From Paraburkholderia madseniana (lineage in GTDB: Bacteria; Pseudomonadota; Gammaproteobacteria; Burkholderiales; Burkholderiaceae), in the NCBI RefSeq assembly GCF_009690905.1, contig NZ_VOSW01000033.1, forward strand, positions 25,570 to 89,569: a stretch of DNA of 64,000 nt, read 5' to 3'. Positions 29,104 to 36,812 of this stretch are shown piece by piece. How positions within the stretch are numbered: the first letter of the stretch is position 1; every line of letters starts with the position of its first letter. The position numbers and the translations under genes are program-made. The notes below the pieces were generated by a model. The model was given only the letters and a program-made list of their open reading frames with translations. It searched no databases and was not told the origin of the DNA.

Positions 29104-29510
29104 TCCCGAAGAAACTGCTCGGCGCGATCCATCGAAAGACCGGAGATGCGAACGCGCCGCTTACCAAGCTCGATTTCGATCTCGCACTCCGGTGGCCTCG
29201 CAGCTACCGCTGGCACGCGCTGATCTTGCGATGCGGCGTGGTTGCCGGCATCTTCCTCTGGAAGATCAACTACATCGACGGGCAGCAGCGCCAGGCAAGG
29301 TTGCGGTGTTGCCAGTTGCGCCTCCAGTGATCTTCGCCGCCACTGCGCAACCATATTGGCATTCAAACCATGCGTGCGAGCTACCTCGGCAATTGAGCGA
29401 TCCGGATCGTTCGTCTCAGCGACCACCGTTTCCCGAAACTCCCGGGTGTAGTTCTTCGATCCCGGCCGCCGTCCTCGTGCCATTTGCTTCATCAATCTGA
29501 TTCCCATCAA
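29091..29510 (-). CDS. tnpA: IS66 family accessory protein TnpA
   Basis: The 139-aa protein has a helix-turn-helix of the IS3/IS66 type (KNYTREFRETVVAE, SIAEVARTHGLNANMVAQWRR) and a C-terminal part ending GLSMDRAEQFLRDCLK that is typical of IS66 Orf1. The start may be ATG 29492 or a neighbouring ATG rather than 29510, since the first residues MMGIRLMKQMARGRRPG offer several. It is the first gene of the element on the - strand. Confidence 0.9.
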   Translation of the reverse strand: MMGIRLMKQMARGRRPGSKNYTREFRETVVAETNDPDRSIAEVARTHGLNANMVAQWRRRSLEAQLATPQPCLALLPVDVVDLPEEDAGNHAASQDQRVPAVAARPPECEIEIELGKRRVRISGLSMDRAEQFLRDCLK

Positions 29511-29576
29511 ATCTGATGGGAATCAGATTGCACCCCTCCCGCCGCCACGAACAGACGGTACAAATCGAGCGCTTAC

Positions 29577-30443
29577 ATTGCTGTCGCGCAGGAGGAACTT
29601 GCGCAGCAGGCCTTCCGCCAGGTCCAGAATGGTGTGCCGGGTCAGTGGGATGAGGCCGCAAGCGAGTTTCTAAGCCAAGCGCATGTGTTACTTCCCGCTG
29701 ACCCGAACTGTTCGAGCTGCGGTCCGGGATACAAGTTTCAGGCGACCGCTGCACAGAAGGCGAACGCCAGCATGTATGCGAGTTACCTGCCGCAGAATGG
29801 AATTAACAACTTCTATGCACAGAACGGGTTGTCGCAACCAAGTGCATCACAAATCAGCAATAGTACGAACCGAGACCAGCAAATCAGCAATCTCATGGGC
29901 GGGGGGGTGATAGCAGCAGCAACTGGTGGTGTGCTAGTCGCAGGCTTGCCGGTTGCAACAGCAGTCGGGGGCTTGGGATTCGCTGCGATTGGCGCAACGA
30001 CTAGCGGCGGCATGGACGCTGCCGGCCAATATGCCCAAACAGGAACCGTGCGTCCCATACAATCGGTTTTTGCCACCGGCACGGGAGCCATTGCTGGACC
30101 GATAGGTGCTGAATTGGGTTTGATCGGTAATATGTTGCTCTATGGGGCGAGCAATACTGCAAATACGTTGTTTAACAACGCCTATTATGGAGAATCGAGC
30201 AGTGGAGCATATGCTTTCGCAGTTGGAGCTCTATCTGGCGCTGCGGGATACGGTGCTAGCTTTATTACAACACGAGTGTTGGCGCAACTTGTGCGGCCTA
30301 TTGTTTTTCAAAACTATAATCCGAGCATACCTGCCCTGTTGCAAGGCGCACCAAACGCATTCCCATTGACAGGAGGCGGGACACTTGGTTCGTTAGTTCA
30401 AGGCGGCTCGTCTTTTGTTCCAAGTAAAGATTCGCAAAAATGA
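29577..30443 (+). pseudogene. Orphan toxin-tip cassette 2, 3' part (separated by IS66)
   Basis: This continues the frame broken at 27050: IAVAQEELAQQAFRQVQNGV, then SCGPGYKFQATAAQ and YASYLPQNGINNFYAQNG, almost identical to cassette 1. It then becomes a divergent hydrophobic domain (GGGVIAAATGGVLVAGLPVATA, AYYGESSSGAYAFAVGAL) ending in VPSKDSQK. The toxin-specific part differs from cassette 1 mainly after the GGG segment. With the IS66 in place the cassette cannot make a complete tip; a TTG/GTG start within it could still give a fragment. Confidence 0.85.
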
Positions 30444-30781
30444 AAAATAATTTCCTGAAATTATGTCTTAATTGGATACGACTGACTTTGTATGGATTGC
30501 TTTTTTTGTGCGCGATGGCATTTTTGGCGGCGGGGCCATTTAAACGTATGGGTGAGCCAAGCATTGCCAAAATTGAGCTCGCTCTTGTATTTTTGGTAGG
30601 TCTGCTTTGCCTCATTGATGCTTTGTGCATATGGTCGGTTCGGGTGCCATATCGAAGGAAGATAGGGCGACCGGTACCTCCCAACACGTCAAAATGGAGA
30701 CGCCGATTGATTGTGCAGTCTTTACTCGGAGTCGTGACGTTAGTTATCGGTTTTATCGTTGCATACCGCACGGGTATATAG
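30440..30781 (+). CDS. Three-helix membrane protein, probable immunity partner of orphan cassette 2
   Basis: The 113-aa protein has three membrane segments (LTLYGLLFLCAMAFLAAG, LALVFLVGLLCLIDALCIW, LLGVVTLVIGFIVAY) and a basic loop. The ATG overlaps the toxin stop (ATGA at 30440-30443). It is AT-rich relative to its surroundings and unlike the other two putative immunity proteins. Its role is inferred from topology and position. It remains intact although its toxin is split, so it could still protect against siblings. Confidence 0.7.
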   Translation: MKNNFLKLCLNWIRLTLYGLLFLCAMAFLAAGPFKRMGEPSIAKIELALVFLVGLLCLIDALCIWSVRVPYRRKIGRPVPPNTSKWRRRLIVQSLLGVVTLVIGFIVAYRTGI

Positions 30782-30853
30782 AGATGCTCGATCCTGTTTG
30801 CCCTGTCGCCGGAGCCGATGGTCTTGATTTCGTCAGGGCGCACAGTGCAACGG

Positions 30854-31564
30854 AAAATACCAATCGACTTCTACGACCGGCAATTGCATACGAGTGAGCG
30901 GCAACTGATTGAAAACAAGGCGTACCAGATGGCGGTGCAGGAAGCGCACAATCCGGCGGACGTTCCGACGATCGAGGCATCCTGGACCAACATGCTGACG
31001 TTGTGGGGGCGTCGGCGGATCTGGACCAGGGGGCGGCACGGCAGCTCGACCAAGCAATGGCGCAACTGAAAGCGCAGACAGCCGATCCTTCGGCCTATCA
31101 GTCGACCGTGGTCGTGTTGAATGCCGCACAATCCGCGATCCAGAGCATCGCGGGACAAACCATTACGGACAACCGTGAGCAGACGATCGCTGCGGACTCC
31201 GGAAGAACAGCGCGGGCTGGCGGCGGCCGAGTGCGCGCTGGTGCATTGCGGACAACGATGCGGCCAGTCCAACGCTCCAGGCGTTGCAGGACGAAGGTCA
31301 GAAGTACACATACGAGGCGGGGTTTGCTGATTGCTGGCAGTGCTATCCGAGGAGCGGGAAGATGGTGAGCGTGATGACGAGCCTGCTGTGGCGGACCTCG
31401 ATCCTGACGTGCTGTCCGGGTTTAAAGCCTGCGGTGTGGAGTCGCCGTCTGGCGAGCCTGAGCCATGGGTGCAGGGGCGGCTGCTTCTGCGGGCGGAGCG
31501 AAAACCGTTGGTATCGCTACGACTACTGGATGGCGGCGTGGTGCTCGGGGTGAGCGCCACTTGA
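30854..31564 (+). pseudogene. Degenerate further toxin-tip cassette
   Basis: The frame opens IDFYDRQLHTSERQL, a decayed form of the LYNRQLHPTEQQ boundary, and runs for about 60 codons until a frameshift. The adjacent frame continues with ASADLDQGAARQLDQAMAQLK and AAQSAIQSIAGQTITDN, then another shift. It looks like the remains of a fourth tip with an unrelated, helical rather than hydrophobic, C-terminal domain. From about 31400 to 31564 frames are open but I recognise nothing. No immunity gene is visible behind it. Confidence 0.6.
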
Positions 31565-31650
31565 TTTGAGATTGGTGTCAGCCATGATCCGCTCCTTTGG
31601 TGAGTCGAGGGTGGTCTGGCACAGCAACCAACGTGAATTAATCAGACCAA

Positions 31651-32034
31651 ATGTCAAAAAAAATACTGACCACACTGGTCATCGCAACGACTCTCGCGTC
31701 AATGCTCGTATTGACCGGCTGCGCCCATCGGCGTGCACCGGCGGACCAGACCGCCGTGCGGCAGCAAGAGACACGTGCCAAGCAGCCCGAAGCGGGCAAC
31801 GCTGACGACCCGAATGCAGCGAAGCTGACGTTCGTCTCCAGCGGAATGCCGATGGCCGTCATGTTCTGGAAGAGCACGTCGACACAGGCATGCAGTGGCT
31901 TCGAGCCGGTCGGCCACGTTTTCCACAGTGGCAGGTCTTGCCCGTTTTTGGGTCTCGATATTTCGGCGCTAAGGTTGCCTTTTCCGCCTTGTATGGACGG
32001 CCACGTTTACGAGGAAAAATGTCCTTTTCCGTAA
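31651..32034 (+). CDS. Small lipoprotein with rearranged C-terminus
   Basis: The product starts MSKKILTTLVIATTLASMLVLTGCAHRR, a lipoprotein signal with lipobox LTGC and the acylated Cys near residue 23. The mature part is protein-like to about residue 70 (TFVSSGMPMAVMFW). After that the frame runs antisense through the end of the H-NS gene, so the tail is probably not native. Burkholderia CDI loci include a small lipoprotein (bcpO); this one, just after the CDI cassettes, could be a relic of that kind, but the resemblance is only in size and signal. Confidence 0.55.
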   Translation: MSKKILTTLVIATTLASMLVLTGCAHRRAPADQTAVRQQETRAKQPEAGNADDPNAAKLTFVSSGMPMAVMFWKSTSTQACSGFEPVGHVFHSGRSCPFLGLDISALRLPFPPCMDGHVYEEKCPFP

Positions 32035-32158
32035 GACAGTAGTCCAAAATTTTCGTTTGTATTTCCGAGATCACGGCCTGTAGCTCGCTGGCCCGCGCAG
32101 CTTCAGCTTGCTGCGTGAGTTGTTCGATCTGGTCTCGAAGGGCTTTGTAGGTTGCCAT
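31859..32158 (-). CDS. H-NS family nucleoid protein (possibly C-terminally altered)
   Basis: From ATG 32158 the protein reads MATYKALRDQIEQLTQQAEA, the Burkholderiaceae H-NS type N-terminal coiled coil, then IQTKILDYCLTEKDIFPRKRG and the DNA-binding core PKYRDPKTGKT. The usual TWSGRGRPPxWI AT-hook-like motif is replaced by TCHCGKRGRPARSH, so binding may be impaired. The ORF is 99 aa and its last third overlaps the opposing lipoprotein ORF, which suggests a recombination junction near 31870-31930. H-NS proteins silence AT-rich acquired DNA, and the AT-rich immunity genes next door would be natural targets (inference). Confidence 0.8.
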   Translation of the reverse strand: MATYKALRDQIEQLTQQAEAARASELQAVISEIQTKILDYCLTEKDIFPRKRGRPYKAEKATLAPKYRDPKTGKTCHCGKRGRPARSHCMPVSTCSSRT

Positions 32159-32278
32159 GGTGCATTTCCGTTCAGGTTGGAGATAGCAGAGCAATAGATT
32201 GGTTCGAACGATTTAGGGGTGTCCGAACCTCAGGTACACAAGGACAGCGAGTACGATAAAAATGGCGATTGCCCTCGG

Positions 32279-32422
32279 CTACGCGTTGTAGGAATCGTTG
32301 TCCGTTTTTCGACAGACTGGGCAGTACAACCTTTGGGGTTTGATGCCTTTTCTATCCGGCTCAAGTCTTGGCGTGACGATTTTCCTGCAACGAGGGCATT
32401 TGAGGCGAATTTGATTTGGCAT
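32279..32422 (-). CDS. Very small zinc-ribbon-like protein (47 aa)
   Basis: Reading the - strand from the ATG at 32422 gives MPNQIRLKCPRC, later LYCPVCRK, and a TAG at 32279-32281. Two CPxC knuckles 22 residues apart (Cys9/12 and Cys34/37) form a plausible zinc ribbon, and the frame is rich in K, R and P. It lies just downstream of the family B gene. There is no strong ribosome-binding site, so it may be a fragment. Confidence 0.4.
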   Translation of the reverse strand: MPNQIRLKCPRCRKIVTPRLEPDRKGIKPQRLYCPVCRKTDNDSYNA

Positions 32423-32443
32423 GCTTATTTATGGGTGGGGCGA

Positions 32444-32797
32444 TTAGATCTTTTTATTGCGCTTTGGCTTTTTTGGTGATCCGAGCGGGAATAGAGTAGC
32501 TTCTCTGCGAATTTCTTCGTCCGAGTCAGCGTGAGCAGTAGTCGAATTGAGTCCGCAGTCGAGTCTTGTGCAGGCGACGACGACGGCCTGCGCGATTTCC
32601 CCGATCATGGATCGAATGAGATCGCTTTTGGGGCTGGCGCGAAGAACGACGCGCAGCCAGTCGAGTTTTCGGGTAAACATTGGTACGGCCATTACGCGAA
32701 TGACTAGGCGTTGATCTCTGTCCGAAGGATCGAAAGTGGCGCACGCTTTGAGAAGTCCGGGTAGTTCAGATTGCGTCGGCGAAGAGGTGCAGTCCAT
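32444..32797 (-). CDS. Family B small protein, copy 1 (chemoreceptor-associated, unknown function)
   Basis: The 117-aa product from ATG 32797 aligns without gaps over about 60 residues with two other proteins in the window (40170-40598 and 53196-53654): ATFDPSDRDQRLVIRVM, PMFTRKLDWLRVVL, SPKSDLIRSM and ACTRLD. The start is set by the matching length of N-terminal leader in the other copies. The C-terminus is variable and basic (GSPKKPKRNKKI). No signal peptide or membrane segment is seen, so it is probably cytoplasmic. It follows chemoreceptor 1 and a family A gene, with a terminator in the gap. I do not recognise the family. Confidence 0.7.
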   Translation of the reverse strand: MDCTSSPTQSELPGLLKACATFDPSDRDQRLVIRVMAVPMFTRKLDWLRVVLRASPKSDLIRSMIGEIAQAVVVACTRLDCGLNSTTAHADSDEEIRREATLFPLGSPKKPKRNKKI

Positions 32798-32839
32798 GGC
32801 GATACAGGCTACGAATGAGCGATTCCAGGAATGAAAAAG

Positions 32840-32866
32840 GGCGTCGCGTGAACTGAACACGACGCC
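32840..32866 (-). terminator. Intrinsic terminator between family A and family B genes
   Basis: On the - strand a GGCGTCG-type stem with one mismatch and an about 10-base loop is followed by CTTTTTC. The bases 5' of it (down to 32916) closely match those upstream of the terminator at 10272-10305: GGTTCTGGCATG against CGTTCTGGCATG, and AGCCAGGACC against GCCCAGGACG. It would end the receptor-family A transcript or a small RNA. Confidence 0.65.
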
Positions 32867-32947
32867 AAGACGTCCTGGGCTCCGGGGAGAGCGGTGGCCA
32901 TGCCAGAACGTGAGAGACAGTGCGATCTTGCGATTTCGAAACGGACG

Positions 32948-33250
32948 CTACTTGTGCGCGGTGCTTTTCCTGTCCGGTGCGGTCAGCAGGGTATTGGTCT
33001 GTTCCAGCAGTGTTGAGTGATACTCGACCGTCAAAGGTATGTCGTCCATGAGCGACATTGCGTCTTCAATCGCATGTCGAAATGCCTTGCTGATCTCCGC
33101 ACATTGGGTCGCTGTGAGGTGTGGGAGCGTGGTGTCAAGGAGTTTGCACATAACGACAACCTGTGCGCCTAAACGGGAGACGGCCTTGCAGTTCGACGAA
33201 ACAACGTTAGTCGGTGATGTCAGAAGTGCGTCGGTGTTATTCAAAATCAC
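32948..33250 (-). CDS. Family A small protein, copy 1 (chemoreceptor-coupled, unknown function)
   Basis: The 100-aa product starts at a GTG six bases after the receptor stop; its ribosome-binding site GAGGAG overlaps that stop (TGAGGAGCCGTG), so translation is coupled. The core GAQVVVMCKLLDTTLPHL, KAFRHAIEDAMSLMDD and EYHSTLLEQTN is shared with the other family A copies, gap-free over about 60 residues. It is helical-looking, without membrane segments or cysteine clusters. The N-terminal about 30 residues are variable. The location argues for a role in chemoreceptor signalling or receptor control. Confidence 0.75.
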   Translation of the reverse strand: MILNNTDALLTSPTNVVSSNCKAVSRLGAQVVVMCKLLDTTLPHLTATQCAEISKAFRHAIEDAMSLMDDIPLTVEYHSTLLEQTNTLLTAPDRKSTAHK

Positions 33251-33256
33251 GGCTCC

Positions 33257-35002
33257 TCAGAACGTTTCCCAGTCGGCGCCACCCGCATCCGCCGAGACAG
33301 TCACGCCGTTGCCGGTCGTAGGATTGGGTGCTTGAGGAACAGTTTTTGGCTTAGCCGCTGCCGTGCGACGGGTGGCTGGAGTCTTGGGGGCCGGCAGGCG
33401 CGGTTTGCCTTGCGGAATAGCCGCTCGTGACACGGAGATCCCCGTATCGGCGACCTTGAACACCGAGACCGCGTTTTTCAGGTTCATGGCCTGTTCTTCA
33501 AGTGACTGCGCCGCTGCTGCCGCCTGCTCGACGAGCGCTGCATTCTGCTGGGTCACTTCGTCCATTTGGCCGACGGCCTGATTCACCTGTTCAATGCCAC
33601 GGCTCTGTTCTTCAGAAGCCGCAGCGATTTCGCCCACAATATCGGACACCTGTTTGATGGCCTGCTTGACCTGACCCATGGTCGCACCGACTTCCGCCGC
33701 CTGCTTCGAGCCGTCCTGCACCACGACGACCGAAGATTCGATTAACCCCTTGATCTCCTTCGCGGCGGCCGAAGAACGCTGAGCCAGACTGCGCACCTCG
33801 CTGGCGACCACGGCAAAGCCACGTCCCTGCTCACCCGCACGGGCGGCTTCCACGGCGGCGTTCAAGGCGAGAATGTTGGTCTGGAACGCAATGCCTTCGA
33901 TCACGCCCGTGATGTCGGAAATCTTGCCCGAACTGCTGCTGATTTTTTCAATGGTGCCGACCATGGCCTGAACCGCGTCGTGACCCGTGTCTGCCAGATC
34001 CGTGGCGTTCGTTGCCAGTGCGTTCGCCTGCCGGGCATTGTCAGCGTTCTGTTTCACTGTCTCCGTTAGCTGCGTCATGCTAGCCGCGGTTTCCTCAAGC
34101 GACGCTGCCTGTTCTTCGGTACGGGCAGATAGGTCGGTATTGCCGCTGGCGATTTCCCGTGACGCTATGGAAACCGATTCGGTGGAGGCACGAATCCCAG
34201 TTGCAACGTTTGTCAGATTGTCATTCATCGTTTTCAGCGACTGCAACAACTGACCGACTTCGTCCCGGCGACCGGTTTCGATACGCGAGGTTAGGTCGCC
34301 GGAAGCGACCGTTTCCGCAATTTCGAGAGCTTGCCTGACCGGCACAGTAATACTGCGCGTTGCCAGATATGCAACGGCCACCCCAAGCAGTATGCCGACG
34401 CCACTCATGGCGAACATGAGGGCTCGGGCATTGGCATAGTTGGCATGCGCGGCGGCCGAACTATCGACACTCGCTTTACTCTCATAATCGTTGAATTGCG
34501 TAAGGAGCTTCGTCCAGTCGTCCAGCGCCGGGATAGTCTCATTCATGATAATTTCGGAAGCGCCGGGATCATTCCTTAATCCAATCGTGACAGCTTTGTC
34601 GACGAGAGGTAGGGCAGCACCTCGAACGACTTTAAGCTGGGCAAGAAAATTTTTTTCGTTCTGATCAGTGCCCGGATCTTGACCGAAAACGTCGTTAAGT
34701 TTCTTCTCGGCTGCGTCATAGCTTGCCATGCTCTGACCTACATTCTGCTTTTGAAGTGTCATGCGTGACACGTCTTTTAAGATAATGAGGTTCCGCATGG
34801 CAGTAGCGGCGTCCTGGACATCGCCGCGTGCCTCAGAAATGAGACTTCTTTCATTTCCATTAAAGTCCACAGCGGCGATCAGAGTATCGTCCATCGCGCC
34901 AAGTCGATTCGCTCCAGCAAGCGCTACGGCGAGCAATATAATCAGGATTATGCCGAAACTCAACCCGAGTCGTGCGCCGATTTTCATGTTGTAAATATTC
35001 AT
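33257..35002 (-). CDS. Methyl-accepting chemotaxis protein 1
   Basis: The 581-aa receptor has an N-terminal membrane helix (GLSFGIILIILLAVALAG), an about 150-residue periplasmic four-helix-type sensor (4HB-like), a second helix (FAMSGVGILLGVAVAYLA), a HAMP domain (ITVPVRQALEIAETVASGDL) and a full signalling domain with the hairpin tip GIAFQTNILALNAAVEAARA. It ends DWETF, the CheR/CheB-tethering pentapeptide seen in E. coli Tar/Tsr as NWETF. ATG 35002 (MNIYNMKIG) is chosen over an in-frame start at 35071, which extends toward the IS630. The IS630 lies about 85 bases upstream and may have cut the native promoter. The family A gene follows directly. Confidence 0.93.
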   Translation of the reverse strand: MNIYNMKIGARLGLSFGIILIILLAVALAGANRLGAMDDTLIAAVDFNGNERSLISEARGDVQDAATAMRNLIILKDVSRMTLQKQNVGQSMASYDAAEKKLNDVFGQDPGTDQNEKNFLAQLKVVRGAALPLVDKAVTIGLRNDPGASEIIMNETIPALDDWTKLLTQFNDYESKASVDSSAAAHANYANARALMFAMSGVGILLGVAVAYLATRSITVPVRQALEIAETVASGDLTSRIETGRRDEVGQLLQSLKTMNDNLTNVATGIRASTESVSIASREIASGNTDLSARTEEQAASLEETAASMTQLTETVKQNADNARQANALATNATDLADTGHDAVQAMVGTIEKISSSSGKISDITGVIEGIAFQTNILALNAAVEAARAGEQGRGFAVVASEVRSLAQRSSAAAKEIKGLIESSVVVVQDGSKQAAEVGATMGQVKQAIKQVSDIVGEIAAASEEQSRGIEQVNQAVGQMDEVTQQNAALVEQAAAAAQSLEEQAMNLKNAVSVFKVADTGISVSRAAIPQGKPRLPAPKTPATRRTAAAKPKTVPQAPNPTTGNGVTVSADAGGADWETF

Positions 35003-35151
35003 ACTTGAGAAGAGTTGGTGCCGAGGGAGTTTCTGATTGTGAAAAGCTAAAAGCCGAGGGCCAGTAACCATAGAGGTTATATGGGTAAGCGCACCTGGTA
35101 AAACAGTTTGACTTTCGCTAACCTGGCTGCTTCATGTTGCCGGGGTAATGA

Positions 35152-35622
35152 ATGAAGTGGACGAGGTGTGTCGTTGAACTGAGCGAAGCCGAGGAGGTGA
35201 CGTTGCAACAGCTGTCGATCAATCACAGGCATCGGGACATGCGTACGCGGGCAGCGGGCGTGTTGATGCTCGGGCGCGGGTTCAAGCCCAAGGCGATCGC
35301 CGCACAGCTCGATGTGAGCGGGCAGACGGTCTACAACTGGTTCCACGCGTGGCGCGAGAACGGTGTGTGCGGCCTGATGGGCGGCCACAACGGTGGCCGT
35401 GCGCCGTCCCTGTCCGACGGGATGGTCGCCACTGCACTTGAGGTGGCGCGGGCCGAGCCCCTGACCCTTGCCCAGATCGCCCAGCGCGTGCAGGACGTCC
35501 GTGGTGAGACGCTGCCATGCCGCATCGAAACACTCGGCGAAGTCCTCAAGCGCGCGGGTTTCTCGTTCAAGCGCAACCGCTATACGCTTAAAAAAAGCGC
35601 AACGAAGAGGAGTTTGCGATGA
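35152..35622 (+). CDS. IS630 transposase, N-terminal frame (orfA)
   Basis: The 156-aa product is the helix-turn-helix half of an IS630 transposase: LQQLSINHRHRDMRTRAAGVL, KAIAAQLDVSGQTVYNWFHAW and LAQIAQRVQD. A run of seven A (35590-35596) precedes the stop. A -1 slip there would read LKKKRNEEEFAMKQATLDKL and join the catalytic frame, as in IS630 members that use programmed frameshifting. Confidence 0.85.
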   Translation: MKWTRCVVELSEAEEVTLQQLSINHRHRDMRTRAAGVLMLGRGFKPKAIAAQLDVSGQTVYNWFHAWRENGVCGLMGGHNGGRAPSLSDGMVATALEVARAEPLTLAQIAQRVQDVRGETLPCRIETLGEVLKRAGFSFKRNRYTLKKSATKRSLR

Positions 35623-36167
35623 AGCAAGCCACGCTCGACAAGCTTCAGGTAGCCGCCCGCGACGGCCAGTGCCGCCTGTTCTATCTCGACGAGGCGGGCT
35701 TTTGCGCTTCGCCGCCGGCTCAGCGCAGCTGGTCACCACGTGGATTGCCCCATGCCATCGAACCCAACCCTCATTGCCGACGCAGCGTGATTGCTGCGCT
35801 GAACTTCGCCGAAAATAGCTTCGTTTATGCCGCGAGCGCCCGTACGGTCAAAGGTCCCGGTGTCGTGGGCTTTCTCGATACCCTGATTCGCCAGGGTGAT
35901 GAGCGTCCCACCGTGATCGTCCTCGACAACGCGAGCGTTCACCACAGCATCGATCAGAACACGCTGGACCGTTGGTTTATCGAACACAAAGCACTCCTGT
36001 TTTATCTGCCGCCGTACAGTCCAGAGCTGAATCTCATCGAGATCGTCTGGAAGCATTTCAAATATCACTGGCGGCGCTTTGCCACCTGGACCAGGGAAAC
36101 CATCGATACGGAACTGGCGAGACTGCTTGCCGGATACGGCACAGAATTTCAAGTCAATTTCTCATGA
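35619..36167 (+). CDS. IS630 transposase, catalytic DDE frame (orfB)
   Basis: The 182-aa product carries the DDE core: LFYLDEAGFCASP (first Asp), TVIVLDNASVHHS (second Asp) and LPPYSPELNLIEIVWKHFK (Glu). It overlaps orfA by ATGA and is most likely made as a fusion by -1 frameshifting rather than alone. All catalytic residues are present. Confidence 0.9.
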   Translation: MKQATLDKLQVAARDGQCRLFYLDEAGFCASPPAQRSWSPRGLPHAIEPNPHCRRSVIAALNFAENSFVYAASARTVKGPGVVGFLDTLIRQGDERPTVIVLDNASVHHSIDQNTLDRWFIEHKALLFYLPPYSPELNLIEIVWKHFKYHWRRFATWTRETIDTELARLLAGYGTEFQVNFS

Positions 36168-36170
36168 ACA

Positions 36171-36812
36171 CTTAACGGCGTAAGGCACCTGTAGACCCCG
36201 GATCGAAACGATTTCGTCACGGCCGCGCACTGTGCCGCCGTGAGGTGCCGCAGCACCGCATCGACAAACTTGCTCATAACCACGAGCCGTGCGCCGAGAT
36301 GAGAAACCGCTGCGCCGTTTGTCCTCACGAGCGTGGTCAGCGAATTCAGCAACGCTTCATGGGTGTCCGACTTTCCACCCTGTTCAGAACTTTTGCCAGT
36401 CTGCATCGGCAGCCTCCGTTGTGGTGATGGCGTTTGCTTCGGCGCTCCTCACCGGCGTCGCTCGGCTCTACCCGTGCAACGAAAACGGCGACCCAATCGA
36501 GATAATGCATATTAGAACCGTCTGAGGGTGCGGTTCTTCCCCCGGATGCAGTAGGAACGTCCGGAATGAAGCGTGCAAACATGTCGGCTGAACCTGAGAT
36601 CGAGTGGGGGGCTTGGGGGCACTTTTGCGCGCTGCTGGCCGTAGAGCAGGCGTCGCATGACTCCGGCTCCAGCCGTTCCCACGACAACGAAGACTAATAT
36701 GCGATATGGACATGAACCGGATTGGCGTACCCGCAGGCGCGGCTCAGCGAAGCGGTGGAACTCCCCTATGACGGGCTTCACGCAAAGCGATCTGGTCGGC
36801 TTGATGGCGAGC
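36171..36812. repeat. 642-bp duplicated block, copy 1
   Basis: It matches 50508-51149 base for base except for a few substitutions (for example CGGATC versus CGTATC and ATGAACCGG versus ATGAATCGG), at a constant offset of 14,337. It contains, on the - strand, the last codons of a receptor ending DWQKF (stop at 36384) and a truncated family A gene, and then about 340 bases where I see no gene. Confidence 0.9.
36174..36406 (-). pseudogene. Family A relic (copy 2)
   Basis: The frame has LLNSLTTLVRTNGAAVSHLGARLVVMSKFVDAV and LTAAQCAAVTKSFR, the first two thirds of the family A core, and then fails before the IEDxMxxxDD and EYHS motifs. Its formal ATG overlaps the end of the receptor relic, so the native start was probably further in. 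The same truncation is present in the second copy, so it predates the duplication. Confidence 0.75.

Larger units (their letters stand above)
27051..29576. mobile_element. Complete IS66-family insertion sequence (2,526 bp) with 8-bp target duplication
   Basis: The ends are related inverted repeats: the left begins GTAAGCACTTGAACAGGACC and the right, reverse-complemented, begins GTAAGCGCTCGATTTGTACC, with matches continuing through CCGTC. The 8-bp direct repeat ATTGCTGT flanks it at 27043-27050 and 29577-29584, the size expected for IS66. It carries tnpA, tnpB and tnpC on the - strand, all intact, so insertion is probably recent and the element may be active. Confidence 0.95.
35086..36174. mobile_element. 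IS630-family insertion sequence
   Basis: Two overlapping + strand frames encode an IS630 transposase. Ends are tentative: TAAGCGCACCTGG at 35086 and the complement of ...GTTCATGAG..., ending TTA at 36174, give weak inverted repeats with a TGACTT match inside, consistent with TA target use. Its right end abuts the 642-bp duplicated block, whose other copy (50508 on) lacks the element. Confidence 0.75.

Noticed and set aside
32219..32479. + strand ORF of 86 codons
   Set aside because: It is antisense to the zinc-ribbon frame and has no motif.
36512..36781. - strand ORF of 89 codons in the duplicated block, with a second copy near 50849
   Set aside because: Duplicated only because the DNA is duplicated; Arg/Ser-rich, no ribosome-binding site, no family motif.
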